From positions 1-64,000 of the forward strand of contig NZ_VOPH01000005.1 of NCBI RefSeq assembly GCF_009765275.1: a stretch of 64,000 nt of DNA, in the 5' to 3' direction. Shown here piece by piece: positions 35,480-46,543 of this stretch. Below the pieces are notes generated by a model that saw only the letters and a list, made by a program, of their open reading frames with translations, did not search any database and was not told the DNA's origin. Positions within the stretch are counted from its first letter, which is position 1. The number at the start of each line of letters is the position of its first letter. The stretch comes from Chachezhania sediminis (GTDB taxonomy: Bacteria > Pseudomonadota > Alphaproteobacteria > Rhodobacterales > Rhodobacteraceae). The translations under genes were made by a program, and so were the position numbers.

Positions 35480-36214
35480 CTAACCGTTCCGGAGCATGCG
35501 CTGCAACAGACCCGGGGCCAGACGGTGCAGCACGCGCGCGGACCGCGCCTTGCCGATCCATATCTCGTCTTGTCCGGCCTCCACCCCTGACAGCAGCGCC
35601 TCGGCCGCCTGTTCGGCCATGATCTTACCGGCCCCCCGCCCGGCCGTCATGTCGGTCGCGACCAGCGGCATCACCGCATCGATGACGCGTACCGGCAGAC
35701 CGGCATCCTCCACCTGATACCGCAGACCGCGGGTGAAGCTGCCCAGCCCGGCCTTCGACGCGCAGTAGACGACGGCCGACCGTTTCGGCGCAAGCGCGAG
35801 GCCGGAATTCACGTTGACCAGCACCGCCTGCGGCCCCCGACCCAGCACCGGCAGCAGGCCCGCCGAAAGGTGCATCGGCGCGGCCAGGTTCACCGCCAGT
35901 TCCGTCTCGATCCTTTCACCTGCCCCGGCAAGACCGGCTGTCAGGTCGTCCTCGATCTGGATCCCCGCATTGTTGATCAGCCCGTCCAACCGCCGCCCGT
36001 CCGACAATTGCTCAATCAGCGCCGTCCGGGCGACAGGGTCCGCCAGATCGCAGGTCAGACGCTCCACCCTTTCCCCAGGCAGCGCCGCCAGCGCGGCGCC
36101 GTCCCGCGCGATGGCCACGACACCGGCGCCCCGGGCCAGCAGCCCCAGGACCAGCGCCCGACCGATCCCGCGCGAGGCGCCGGTGACCGCGATCCGCGTG
36201 CCCTCAAGCCGCAT
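35480..36214 (-). CDS. Short-chain dehydrogenase/reductase
   Basis: A 244-residue classical SDR. The cofactor motif TGASRGIG (11-18) and NNAG (81-84) are present, as is the catalytic set S137, Y150 and K154 (YCASK). The C-terminal part is longer than the core and may shape a lipid or aldehyde pocket; substrate is unknown. The ATG at 36214 lies inside the end of the darcynin gene (11-bp overlap), so the two are translationally coupled. Expression is probably controlled by the divergent TetR regulator. Confidence 0.88.
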   Translation of the reverse strand: MRLEGTRIAVTGASRGIGRALVLGLLARGAGVVAIARDGAALAALPGERVERLTCDLADPVARTALIEQLSDGRRLDGLINNAGIQIEDDLTAGLAGAGERIETELAVNLAAPMHLSAGLLPVLGRGPQAVLVNVNSGLALAPKRSAVVYCASKAGLGSFTRGLRYQVEDAGLPVRVIDAVMPLVATDMTAGRGAGKIMAEQAAEALLSGVEAGQDEIWIGKARSARVLHRLAPGLLQRMLRNG

Positions 36215-36542
36215 CGCCCGAGGCCTCGAAGGTGCGGTATCCGTCCTCGAAGGCCGGGACGATCTCCACCACCTCGAAGTGACCGTCGGCGATCAGGGGC
36301 GAATCCCGCAGCCGTTCCATCGCGAAGTACCAGGTCTTCGGATCCCCGGCCTCGATCATGGCCACGTCGCTGACCCGCGCATTGAAGGCCTCGGCATCGA
36401 AGAAGCGCAGGCTCAGGCCCTTGTCTCCGAACTCTCCGAAGGCCTCCGCCAGGGCCGCCTCGCCGATCCGGCTGCGTTCGTGTCGCGGCAGCGCCAGCCA
36501 GGACGGGTTCGCCCGCAGCATCAGGAAAATCGTCAGTTTCAT
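36204..36542 (-). CDS. Darcynin-family protein
   Basis: A 112-residue soluble protein of the darcynin family. MKLTIFLMLRANPSWLALPR at the start, GLSLRFFDAEAFNARVSDVA in the middle and FEVVEIVPAFEDGYRTFE at the end match the family pattern. Size and order suggest a dimeric alpha-beta barrel fold like YCII/ABM. Function is unknown. The ATG at 36542 is used; an earlier start at 36596 would lie within the operator. It overlaps the SDR start, so both form one unit controlled from the palindrome at 36578. Confidence 0.8.
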   Translation of the reverse strand: MKLTIFLMLRANPSWLALPRHERSRIGEAALAEAFGEFGDKGLSLRFFDAEAFNARVSDVAMIEAGDPKTWYFAMERLRDSPLIADGHFEVVEIVPAFEDGYRTFEASGDAA

Positions 36543-36577
36543 ATCGTCTCTCCGACCGAAGTTGATCTGATGGCAAA

Positions 36578-36599
36578 AATGTGAGTATGTACTCACATT
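36578..36599. promoter_or_regulatory. Palindromic TetR operator between darcynin-SDR and tetR
   Basis: ATGTGAGTA-TG-TACTCACAT (36579-36598) is a perfect 9-bp inverted repeat with one further matching pair, a typical TetR-family operator. It lies 21 bp before the TetR start and 35 bp before the darcynin start, so it can repress both directions. Confidence 0.75.
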
Positions 36600-36620
36600 C
36601 TCAACTCGCCTTCCGGTCCC

Positions 36621-38442
<1,822 letters not shown>

Positions 38443-38507
38443 CGGGGATCCGGAATCCGGGGGCTTGACGCTTCCGGACCCGGTTCGAACGCAACGGGAC
38501 GCCCCTT

Positions 38508-39449
38508 TTGGCCAAGGAACGCGCACAGACCCACGACTATGCGGGGCCGCTTCGGCGTCTGCTGCTGATCGTCGTCTGCGCGATGCTGCTTGCACTGTTC
38601 CTGTTCTGGCGGATCGACAGCCCGCGGGTCGAACAGTTCCGCGCCAAGGTCGTCGACCGGATCGTGCCCAACATGGACTGGGCCATGACGCCGGTCACGG
38701 GGCTGGTCAACCTGGCCCGCGATTTCAAAAGCTATCGCCGCCTGGCCGAGCAGAACCAGGAACTGCGCAGCGAATTGCGCCAGATGCAGGCCTGGAAAGA
38801 GGCCGCGTTGCAGCTGGAACAGGAAAACGCACGTCTGCTGGACCTGAACAACGTACGGCTGGACCCGCGGCTTACCTTTATCACTGGGGTAGTGATGGCC
38901 GATGCCGGATCGCCCTTCCGCCAGTCGGTGCTGCTGAACGTCGGCACCCGTGACGGCATCGTCGACGGCTGGGCCACAATGGACGGGATCGGGCTTGTTG
39001 GCCGGATTTCCGGCACGGGCCGGAATTCGTCCCGCGTCCTGCTGATCACCGATGCGGCCAGCGTGATCCCGGCGATCATCCAGCCTTCGGGACAGAAGGC
39101 ACTGGTGGCCGGCGACAATACCGCCGCCCCCGTCATCGATTTCCTTGAAAACCGCGACCTTGTCCGCCCGAACGACCGGGTCGTGACCACCGGCGACGGC
39201 AAGGTCTTTCCCGCGGGCCTGCTGATCGGCCACGTGGTCGAGGATCGGTCGGGCAACCTGCGAGTCCGTCCTTCGGCCGACCTGTCACGGCTGGAATACC
39301 TGCGCATCCTGCGCCACCACGGGACCGAGGCGATCACCGATCCCGGTGGCGTCGTGGCGCCCGAAGCGCCCGTAGCCCCCCTGCCCGGGGACGGCGCCGA
39401 AACCGACGCGCCAGAGACCGGCCCACAGGCCAGCGCTGGGGATGGCTGA
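38508..39449 (+). CDS. mreC: Rod-shape-determining protein MreC
   Basis: A 313-residue bitopic protein. A short cytoplasmic tail, one transmembrane helix (about 18-36) and a coiled coil (about 65-105, including LRQMQAWKEAALQLEQENAR) precede the periplasmic beta domain that activates PBP2. Start is TTG at 38508; the nearest ATG lies in the transmembrane helix. The C-terminal ~40 residues are a proline/alanine-rich acidic tail longer than usual. Part of the mre operon. Confidence 0.93.
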   Translation: MAKERAQTHDYAGPLRRLLLIVVCAMLLALFLFWRIDSPRVEQFRAKVVDRIVPNMDWAMTPVTGLVNLARDFKSYRRLAEQNQELRSELRQMQAWKEAALQLEQENARLLDLNNVRLDPRLTFITGVVMADAGSPFRQSVLLNVGTRDGIVDGWATMDGIGLVGRISGTGRNSSRVLLITDAASVIPAIIQPSGQKALVAGDNTAAPVIDFLENRDLVRPNDRVVTTGDGKVFPAGLLIGHVVEDRSGNLRVRPSADLSRLEYLRILRHHGTEAITDPGGVVAPEAPVAPLPGDGAETDAPETGPQASAGDG

Positions 39450-39452
39450 GCG

Positions 39453-39992
39453 ATGGAACCGATCTCTCCCGGGCGGATCTGGTCGAGGCGGGCGATCTAT
39501 GTCTGCGTTGCGCTGGTGATCCTGTTCACCCAGCTTCTGCCGCTGGACACGGCGCCGCGCGGCTGGGCTGCGCCGGACATGCTGTTGTGCGTGACACTGG
39601 CCTGGTCGATCCGCTGGCCGCGTTATGTACCGATGCTGCTGGTCGCCGGCGTGGCCCTGATCGCGGACTTGTTACTGCAGCGCCCCCCCGGTTTGATGGC
39701 ACTTCTTGTTGTGATCGCCAGCGAATACCTGAAAAACCATGCAACCGGCCCCAATCAGGCCGGATTGACGGTCGAATGGATAACGGTGTCACTGGTCATG
39801 GGTGCGATCTTCTTGGCGTATCGGTTGGTTCTTGGAATACTTGGGATCGGCCAGGCTCAGGTCAGCCTGATGTTGACACAGATTGTGGGAACGATGCTGG
39901 TCTATCCCCTTGTCGCTGTTCTGTCGCGCCTGGCGCTGGGCGCCCCGGCCCCGATCGGCGGCGACCCCGACGGACGTGGAGGCCGCGCATGA
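39453..39992 (+). CDS. mreD: Rod-shape-determining protein MreD
   Basis: A 179-residue polytopic protein with five to six hydrophobic helices, conserved by position and topology more than by sequence. It belongs to the MreBCD-PBP2-RodA elongasome. It starts 4 bp behind mreC; its stop overlaps the mrdA ATG (ATGA, 39989-39992), indicating translational coupling. Confidence 0.85.
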   Translation: MEPISPGRIWSRRAIYVCVALVILFTQLLPLDTAPRGWAAPDMLLCVTLAWSIRWPRYVPMLLVAGVALIADLLLQRPPGLMALLVVIASEYLKNHATGPNQAGLTVEWITVSLVMGAIFLAYRLVLGILGIGQAQVSLMLTQIVGTMLVYPLVAVLSRLALGAPAPIGGDPDGRGGRA

Positions 39993-41932
39993 GACGACCG
40001 CCACGCGAACTCGAACTGCTGAACAAGAAGACCAACCGCCGGGCGCTGATTCTGGGCGGCGCCCAGGCGGCCGTGATCGGCACTCTGGCGCTCCGCATGC
40101 GCTATCTCCAGGTCGAGGAAGCGGACCAGTTCCGCCTTCTGGCCGAAGAAAACCGCATCAACCTGCGCCTGATCCCGCCCGCCCGCGGCCAGATCTATGA
40201 CCGGAACGGCATCATCCTGGCCCGCAACGCCCCCAGCTATCGCATCGTCATGGTGCGCGAGAACGCGGGCGACGTCGACGCGGTGATCGACCGGCTGTCG
40301 AAACTGGTCGAGCTGGACGAGGAAAAGCTGTCCCGCGCGGTGGAGGAGCTGAAGCGCAGCCCCCCCTTCCTTCCGGTCACCCTGGTCGACCAGGTCAGCT
40401 GGGACGTGGTCAGCCGCGTCGCCGTGAACGCCCCGGCCCTGCCCGGCATCACGCCCGAGGTCGGCCTGACGCGGATGTACCCGCAGTCGGAAGAATTCGC
40501 CCATGTCGTGGGCTATGTCGGCCCCGTCTCGGACTATGACCTGTCCAGAATGGAGGACCCGGATCCGCTGCTGACGATCCCGCGCTTCCAGATCGGCAAG
40601 CTGGGGGTCGAATCGAAGCAGGAAGAGCTGTTGCGCGGCAAGGCCGGCACCAAGCGGGTCGAGGTCAACGCCACCGGCCGCGTAATGCGCGAGCTCAGCC
40701 GGCGCGACGGCGAGGCCGGCGCCGACCTCCAGCTGACCGTCGATGCGGACCTTCAGGGCTATGTCCAGGCGCGCCTGGGCCAGCAAAGCGCCAGCGCCGT
40801 GGTGATCGATGTCGAGAACGGGGACATAAGGGCGATCTGTTCGACCCCGGGCTTCGATCCCAACCTCTTCGTACGGGGGATCTCGGTCGCGGACTACAAG
40901 ACCCTGATGGAAAACGACCATCGGCCGATGGCCTCGAAGGCGGTACAAGACCTTTATCCACCCGGATCCACCTTCAAGATGATCACGGCGCTGGCCGCAC
41001 TCGAAGCGGGCATCATCTCTCCGGAACAGACGGTGTTTTGCGGGGGCTACCTGACCGTGGGCAGCCGCCGCTTCCACTGCTGGAAGCGATCCGGCCATGG
41101 CCATGTGAACCTCCACGATGCGCTGAAGGGCAGCTGCGACGTCTATTTCTACGACGTGGCGCTGGAGGTCGGCATCGACAGGATTGCCGAGATGGCCCAG
41201 CGGTTCGGCCTGGGGCTTCGGCCAGACGTGCCGATGTCGGCAGTGGCCGAGGGCCTGGCGCCCACCAAGGACTGGAAACAGAAGAGCTATGGCCAGGAAT
41301 GGCTGGTGGGCGACACGGTGAACGTATCGATCGGACAGGGCTACATGCAGGCCTCGCCCCTGCAACTGGCCATCATGACCGCCCGTATCGCCACCGGCCG
41401 CAGCGTGACGCCGCGGCTGGTCCGGTCGATCGACGGGGTCGAGACTCAGTCGGGCGCAGGGACCGACATGGGCATGAATGCCCGCAGCATGCGGATGATC
41501 CGCAACGGCATGTTTGCCGTCGTGAACGAACGCAGCGGAACCGCCAACCGCAGCCGGATCGTGGCCGACGGGATGGAGATGGCCGGCAAGACCGGGACCA
41601 GCCAGGTCCGCAACATTTCCGAGGCGGAACGCCGCGCCGGCGTTGTCCGGAACGAGGACCTGCCCTGGGAACGACGCGACCACGCGCTGTTCGTCTGCTT
41701 CGCGCCCTATGACAAGCCGCGTTACGCCGTGTCGGTCGTGGTCCAGCACGGCGGCGGCGGGTCGGCCGTGGCGGCCCCGATCGCGCGGGACGTGATGCTT
41801 CAGGCGCTTTACGACGGCACCCCGCCCCTGACGGCCTATCCCAGTGCCGACCGGTCCAAGGTGAAGGCCCAGCAGGAACGGCTGCACCGCGAACAGTTGC
41901 GCCGCAACAGCGAACGGAGCAGTCAGGCATGA
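39989..41932 (+). CDS. mrdA: Penicillin-binding protein 2
   Basis: A 647-residue class B transpeptidase of the elongasome. An N-terminal membrane anchor (about 24-38) and non-penicillin-binding pedestal precede the transpeptidase domain: S327-T-F-K330, S382-C-D384 and K534-T-G536. The SxD in place of SxN is usual for PBP2. The ATG at 39989 is chosen because it overlaps the mreD stop and gives the family start; the frame is open from 39587. The C-terminus has a charged tail. It overlaps rodA by 4 bp. Confidence 0.95.
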   Translation: MRRPPRELELLNKKTNRRALILGGAQAAVIGTLALRMRYLQVEEADQFRLLAEENRINLRLIPPARGQIYDRNGIILARNAPSYRIVMVRENAGDVDAVIDRLSKLVELDEEKLSRAVEELKRSPPFLPVTLVDQVSWDVVSRVAVNAPALPGITPEVGLTRMYPQSEEFAHVVGYVGPVSDYDLSRMEDPDPLLTIPRFQIGKLGVESKQEELLRGKAGTKRVEVNATGRVMRELSRRDGEAGADLQLTVDADLQGYVQARLGQQSASAVVIDVENGDIRAICSTPGFDPNLFVRGISVADYKTLMENDHRPMASKAVQDLYPPGSTFKMITALAALEAGIISPEQTVFCGGYLTVGSRRFHCWKRSGHGHVNLHDALKGSCDVYFYDVALEVGIDRIAEMAQRFGLGLRPDVPMSAVAEGLAPTKDWKQKSYGQEWLVGDTVNVSIGQGYMQASPLQLAIMTARIATGRSVTPRLVRSIDGVETQSGAGTDMGMNARSMRMIRNGMFAVVNERSGTANRSRIVADGMEMAGKTGTSQVRNISEAERRAGVVRNEDLPWERRDHALFVCFAPYDKPRYAVSVVVQHGGGGSAVAAPIARDVMLQALYDGTPPLTAYPSADRSKVKAQQERLHREQLRRNSERSSQA

Positions 41933-43068
41933 GCTACCTGGAATATGCGGTCAAGACGATGCCGTCGGGGCCGCGCAAGATCCTGTACCTGAACTGGCCG
42001 CTGATCCTTCTCTTGATCTCGGTCGCGGCGATGGGCTTTCTGATGCTCTATTCCGTGGCCGGCGGGCGCCTGTCGGTCTGGGCGGAACCGCAGATGAAGC
42101 GGTTCGCCATGGGCTTCGCGGTGATGATCGCCGTGGCGCTGACGCCGATCTGGTTCTGGCGCAGCATGTCGGCGGTAGCCTATGCGATCTCGGTCCTGCT
42201 GCTGATCGCGGTCGAGGTCATGGGCTCGATCGGGATGGGTGCGCAGCGCTGGATCGACCTGGGCTTCATCATCCTGCAGCCGTCCGAGCTGTGCAAGATC
42301 GCGACCATCATGCTGCTGGCGGCCTATTACGACTGGCTTCCGGGCAAGAATACGTCGAAACCCCTTTGGGTCGCGGTGCCGGTCCTGCTGATCCTGCTGC
42401 CGGTCGGTCTGGTGCTACGCCAGCCCGACCTTGGGACCGCCATCCTGATGGTGACCGCTGGCGGCGGGCTGATGTTCTTGGCCGGCGTCCACTGGGCCTA
42501 TTTCGCGGCCGTTATCGCCATGGTCGGGGGCCTTGTGACGGCCGTCCTGGAAAGCCGCGGCACCAGTTGGCAGTTGATCAAGGACTACCAGTTCCGCCGC
42601 ATCGACACTTTCCTGGACCCGGCGTCGGACCCGCTGGGCGCGGGCTATCACATCACCCAGTCGAAGATCGCGCTAGGGTCCGGCGGCTGGACCGGCCGCG
42701 GCTTCATGCAGGGCACCCAGTCGCGTCTGAACTTCCTTCCCGAAAAGCACACCGACTTCATCTTCACGACGCTGGCCGAGGAATTCGGCTTCATCGGCGG
42801 CTTCTCCCTTCTTGTCCTCTATGCGCTGATCATCGTCTTCTGCGTCGCCACGGCGATGTCGACGATCGACCGGTTCGCCTCGCTGCTGTCGCTGGGCGTG
42901 GCGATGACGTTCTTCCTGTTCTTCTCGGTCAACATGCTGATGGTGATGGGGCTGGCGCCGGTCGTCGGCGTGCCCCTGCCGCTGGTCAGCTATGGCGGGT
43001 CGGCCATGCTGGTCCTGCTGGCCGCCTTCGGGCTGGTCCACAGCGCGAATATCCACCGTCCCCGCTGA
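41929..43068 (+). CDS. rodA: Peptidoglycan glycosyltransferase RodA (SEDS)
   Basis: A 379-residue SEDS glycosyltransferase with about ten transmembrane helices, forming the polymerase partner of PBP2. Conserved SEDS pieces include LQPSELCKI, the periplasmic loop with NFLPEKHTDFIFTTLAEEFG and the final PLVSYGGSAML. The Asp in HTDFIF is the presumed catalytic residue. Last gene of the mre operon (overlap with mrdA); ghrA follows after 25 bp and may be co-transcribed. Confidence 0.96.
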   Translation: MSYLEYAVKTMPSGPRKILYLNWPLILLLISVAAMGFLMLYSVAGGRLSVWAEPQMKRFAMGFAVMIAVALTPIWFWRSMSAVAYAISVLLLIAVEVMGSIGMGAQRWIDLGFIILQPSELCKIATIMLLAAYYDWLPGKNTSKPLWVAVPVLLILLPVGLVLRQPDLGTAILMVTAGGGLMFLAGVHWAYFAAVIAMVGGLVTAVLESRGTSWQLIKDYQFRRIDTFLDPASDPLGAGYHITQSKIALGSGGWTGRGFMQGTQSRLNFLPEKHTDFIFTTLAEEFGFIGGFSLLVLYALIIVFCVATAMSTIDRFASLLSLGVAMTFFLFFSVNMLMVMGLAPVVGVPLPLVSYGGSAMLVLLAAFGLVHSANIHRPR

Positions 43069-43093
43069 ACGAACACCGACCGAAAGGCCCCCG

Positions 43094-44050
43094 ATGACTT
43101 TGAATATCCTCTTCCACGCCGATTCCGATCACTGGGACGAATACCGACAGCCCCTGCCCGCCGCACTGGAGGCTGCCCTTGAAGGCACCGGCGAAACGGC
43201 GGATCTGCGCACCGCCGGCGGCTTTGCGCCGGAAGAGGTCGACTTCATGGCCTATGGGCCCACCAACGACCCGCTGGATTTCACGCCCTACACGCGGCTG
43301 AAGCTGGTCCAGAACCTCTGGGCCGGGGTCGACAGGGTGATCGGAAACAAGACGCTGACCCAGCCGCTGGCGCGTATGATCGACACCGAAGGCCTGACCG
43401 CCGGTATGGTGGAATGGGTCACCGGTCACACACTGCGCCATCACCTGGGCATGGACACGCATATCCTGGGCCAGGACGGCATCTGGCGGAACGATACGCC
43501 CCCGCCGCTGGCCAAGGACCGCCCCGTGACGATCCTGGGCATGGGTGCGCTGGGATCGGCCTGTGGCCAGACGCTGGCGCGCCTTGGCTTTCCCGTCACG
43601 GGGTGGAGCCGCAGCCCGAAAAGCATCGATGGCATCACCACGCACCACGGCCCGGAAGGCCTGCGGACCGCACTGTCCGGCGCCCAGATCGTGATCCTGC
43701 TGCTGCCCGACACGGCCGAAACGAAGAACACGCTGAACGCCGACACGCTGGCCCTGCTGGCGCCGGGTGCCATGGTCATCAACCCGGGCCGCGGGCCGAT
43801 GATCGACGATGACGCCCTGATCGCGGCGCTGGATTCCGGCCAGCTGAGCCATGCCACGCTGGACGTCTTCCGGGTGGAACCCCTGCCGGCAGACCATCCG
43901 TTCTGGGCGCATCCCAAGGTCACGGTCACGCCGCACATCGCGTCCTGGACCCGACCCGACAGCGCTTCGAAGATCGTGGCGGAAAATGTCCGCCGCCTGG
44001 CGGTGGGCGAACCCTTCATCAACCTGGTCGACCGCAGCCTCGGCTACTGA
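43094..44050 (+). CDS. ghrA: Glyoxylate/hydroxypyruvate reductase-type 2-hydroxyacid dehydrogenase
   Basis: A 318-residue D-2-hydroxyacid dehydrogenase resembling GhrA. The NAD(P) fold has GMGALGSACG, and the catalytic Arg-Glu-His set is in NPGRGPMID, FRVEPLP and TPHIASW. It reduces glyoxylate or hydroxypyruvate with NADPH in related bacteria. The ATG at 43094 has GAAAGG upstream; an earlier start overlaps rodA. Paired terminator hairpins follow. Confidence 0.85.
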   Translation: MTLNILFHADSDHWDEYRQPLPAALEAALEGTGETADLRTAGGFAPEEVDFMAYGPTNDPLDFTPYTRLKLVQNLWAGVDRVIGNKTLTQPLARMIDTEGLTAGMVEWVTGHTLRHHLGMDTHILGQDGIWRNDTPPPLAKDRPVTILGMGALGSACGQTLARLGFPVTGWSRSPKSIDGITTHHGPEGLRTALSGAQIVILLLPDTAETKNTLNADTLALLAPGAMVINPGRGPMIDDDALIAALDSGQLSHATLDVFRVEPLPADHPFWAHPKVTVTPHIASWTRPDSASKIVAENVRRLAVGEPFINLVDRSLGY

Positions 44051-44057
44051 CCGCCAC

Positions 44058-44118
44058 CCTTCCGACCCAGGCATGCGCCCGGGTCGGAAGGGGTTTTGCG
44101 CTCGCCGCAAAACCCCTT
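44058..44118. terminator. Two overlapping alternative hairpins
   Basis: Stem 1 CCTTCCGACCC/GGGTCGGAAGG (44058-44068 with 44081-44091, perfect 11 bp) shares bases with stem 2 AAGGGGTTTTGCG/CGCAAAACCCCTT (44088-44100 with 44106-44118, perfect 13 bp). Stem 1 is followed by GGTTTTG on the plus strand. They lie between convergent ghrA and the M3 peptidase and probably terminate both. Confidence 0.65.
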
Positions 44119-44185
44119 GGGCGGGGTGAACGGGCAGCCCGGGCGCGCCGCCGTCAGGCGGCTGTCCCCGGCCCGTCCAGGACCA

Positions 44186-46198
44186 TCAGGCCGCTAGTCC
44201 CCTGCCCTTCAGCAGCGCCTCGACCCCCGGCATCCGGCCGCGGAACTCGACATACAGCTCCTCGGCCTCGACCGATCCGCCGCGGCTCAGGATCGACGCT
44301 TCCAACGCCCGGGCCCGTTCCGGGTCGAAGGCATCGCCCGTCTCCTCGAAGGCCGCGAAGGCGTCGGCGTCCATCACTTCCGACCACATGTAGCTGTAGT
44401 AGCCGGCCGAATAACCGTCGCCCGAAAAGACGTGCGCGAATTGCGGCGTCGCGTGGCGCATGGCGATGGCGGCGGGCATGCCGATCCCTTCCAGCACCTC
44501 GGCCTGTTTGGCCATCGGATCCGCGGGCGGGGTGCCTTCGTGGAAGGCCATGTCGACCAGCGCCGAGGCCACGTATTCCACCGTCTGGAAGCCCATGTCG
44601 AAATTCGCGGCCGCGATCACCTTTTCCACCATCTCGGGCGGCATCGCCTCGCCCGTTTCCGCATGGGTGGCGAAACGCGACAGGACCTCCGGCACGTCCA
44701 GCCAGTGTTCGTAAAGCTGGCTGGGCAGTTCCACGAAATCCCGCGCGACCGAGGTACCGGACATCGATTCATAGGTCACGTCCGACAGCATCTGGTGCAG
44801 CGCATGGCCGAATTCGTGGAACAGCGTCCGCGCCTCGTCCCAGGACAGAAGCGCCGGATCGCCCTTGGCGAAGTTGCAGACATTGATCACGATCGGCGCC
44901 TGCGCCTTCGGGAACCGCGCCTGCTGCTGCATGGCCGAACACCACGCGCCCGACCGTTTCGATCCGCGTGCGAAATAGTCGCCGATGAACAGCGCCACAT
45001 GTTCGCCCTTCCGCGTCACCTCCCACGCCCGCGCGTCCGCGTGATAAAGTGGCAGATCGACGGACTTGAACTCCAGCCCGAAAAGGCGATTGGCACAGTC
45101 GAAGGCCGCCTCGATCATCCGGTCGAGCTGCAGGTAGGGCTTCAGGTCCGACTCGTCCAGATCGAAGGCCGCCGCCTGCCGCTTCTGCGCGTAGTAGCGC
45201 CAGTCCCAGGGCGCCAGCGCGCCGTTGATCCCGTCGGCATGAAGCATTTCCTCCATCGCCGCGGCGTCTGCCTCGGCCCGGGCCCGCGCCGGCTGCCAGA
45301 CGGCCATCAGAAGGTCCTTCACCCGGTCGGGGCTGCCCGCCATCTCTGTCTCCAGCTTGTAGGAGGCGAAATCGGCATAGCCCAGCAATTCGGCCCGTTC
45401 CTTGCGCAGGGCCAGGATCTCGGCCGCGATGGGGCGGTTGTCGCGGAGGCCCTCATTGGCCCCGCGGGACGTGAAGGCGCGCCAGACCTTTTCGCGCAAG
45501 TCCCGCCTGGGCGAGGTTTCCATGAAAGGCACCGCCAGCGAGCGTGACAGCGTGATCACCGGACCGGCACTGCCCCGTTCCTTGCCGGCATCGGTCGCGG
45601 CCTTCACCAGGAACCCGGGCAGGCCTTCCATGTCTTCGGGCGCCAGCCCCATCTCCCAGTCCCGTTCGTCGCCCAGCAGGTTCTGGGTGAACGCGGTGCC
45701 GAGTTCCGCCAGACGCATCTTGATCTGCTTCATCCGCGCCTCGGCAGTGCCGTCCAGCGCCGCGCCGGCACGGACGAAACCGCGGTGGCTGAGATAGAGC
45801 AGCCGGTCCTGCTCCGGCGACAGGTCCAGCCTATCGCGGGCGTCCCAGACGGCCCGGATCCGGGCATAGAGCGCCTTGTCCGAAGTCATTTCCGCGTAAT
45901 GCGCCGCAATCTTGGGGGCGAAGGTGCGCTGCAGCTCCTCGCGCCGGGGCGAACTGTCGGCGCCCGATAGCGTGTAGAAGACCGACAGCACCCGGTGGAG
46001 CGCTTGGCCGGACGTCTCGAGCGCCTCGACGGTATTGGCGAAGGTCGGGGGTTCGGGGTTGTCGCGGATCGCGGCGATCTCCGCCTTGTGATCGGTCAGG
46101 GCGGCGTCGAGCGCCGGGGTGAAATCCTCGTCCGAGATCCTGTCGAAGGGCGCCAGCGTGAAGGGCGTCTCCCACGGGGCAAGCAGCGGGTTGTTCAT
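44186..46198 (-). CDS. M3-family zinc oligopeptidase (Dcp/PrlC-type)
   Basis: A 670-residue cytosolic metallopeptidase. HEFGH (about 458-462, in LFHEFGHALHQ) is the zinc-binding motif; the second-shell Glu lies ~25 residues on (YESMSGTSVARDFVELPSQ). The N-terminal two thirds is the helical channel domain of M3 enzymes that restricts substrates to short peptides. Both dipeptidyl carboxypeptidase and oligopeptidase A share this fold; I cannot choose. The start at 46198 follows an ATP-like start MNNPLLAPW; upstream open frame is not conserved. Confidence 0.92.
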   Translation of the reverse strand: MNNPLLAPWETPFTLAPFDRISDEDFTPALDAALTDHKAEIAAIRDNPEPPTFANTVEALETSGQALHRVLSVFYTLSGADSSPRREELQRTFAPKIAAHYAEMTSDKALYARIRAVWDARDRLDLSPEQDRLLYLSHRGFVRAGAALDGTAEARMKQIKMRLAELGTAFTQNLLGDERDWEMGLAPEDMEGLPGFLVKAATDAGKERGSAGPVITLSRSLAVPFMETSPRRDLREKVWRAFTSRGANEGLRDNRPIAAEILALRKERAELLGYADFASYKLETEMAGSPDRVKDLLMAVWQPARARAEADAAAMEEMLHADGINGALAPWDWRYYAQKRQAAAFDLDESDLKPYLQLDRMIEAAFDCANRLFGLEFKSVDLPLYHADARAWEVTRKGEHVALFIGDYFARGSKRSGAWCSAMQQQARFPKAQAPIVINVCNFAKGDPALLSWDEARTLFHEFGHALHQMLSDVTYESMSGTSVARDFVELPSQLYEHWLDVPEVLSRFATHAETGEAMPPEMVEKVIAAANFDMGFQTVEYVASALVDMAFHEGTPPADPMAKQAEVLEGIGMPAAIAMRHATPQFAHVFSGDGYSAGYYSYMWSEVMDADAFAAFEETGDAFDPERARALEASILSRGGSVEAEELYVEFRGRMPGVEALLKGRGLAA

Positions 46199-46543
46199 GG
46201 GTATTCTCCATCCAGTTGGGCCAAAGCTATGTGCGGGTGGCGTCATGGTCCAGTGGGGGCGCGGGAATAACCGGTCCGGCGCCTGAGACCGGGTTGCACC
46301 GCGCATTGGCGTTGCGCTTTAGGATGGCGGTTACTGGGGGCTCTGATTCACCACAAAGAGGGCCCGTCCTATTGGCAGAACCACCGTCGCTGACGATGCC
46401 TGAGCCCCTGGCCATCCCGTATCAAGGGCAAGCCGCGCGGAACGCACGGGGCATGCGCACCCTTGAAGCGGGATGGCCGGAAGCTCCGGGACGCCATCGC
46501 GACGGTGGCTCCGCGAAGAGGATTTCGGGGGCGCGGCGGGTCC
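46199..46543. other. Intergenic region with a long stem-loop
   Basis: A 345-bp gap between the M3 peptidase start and the MoeB-like stop. A stem of two helices, CCATCCCG/CGGGATGG (46412-46419 with 46469-46476) and TCAAGGG/CCCTTGA (46422-46428 with 46460-46466), separated by a 2-nt internal loop, encloses a 31-nt GC-rich loop. No T-tract follows. No gene is convincing; a structured RNA or regulatory element is possible. Confidence 0.4.
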
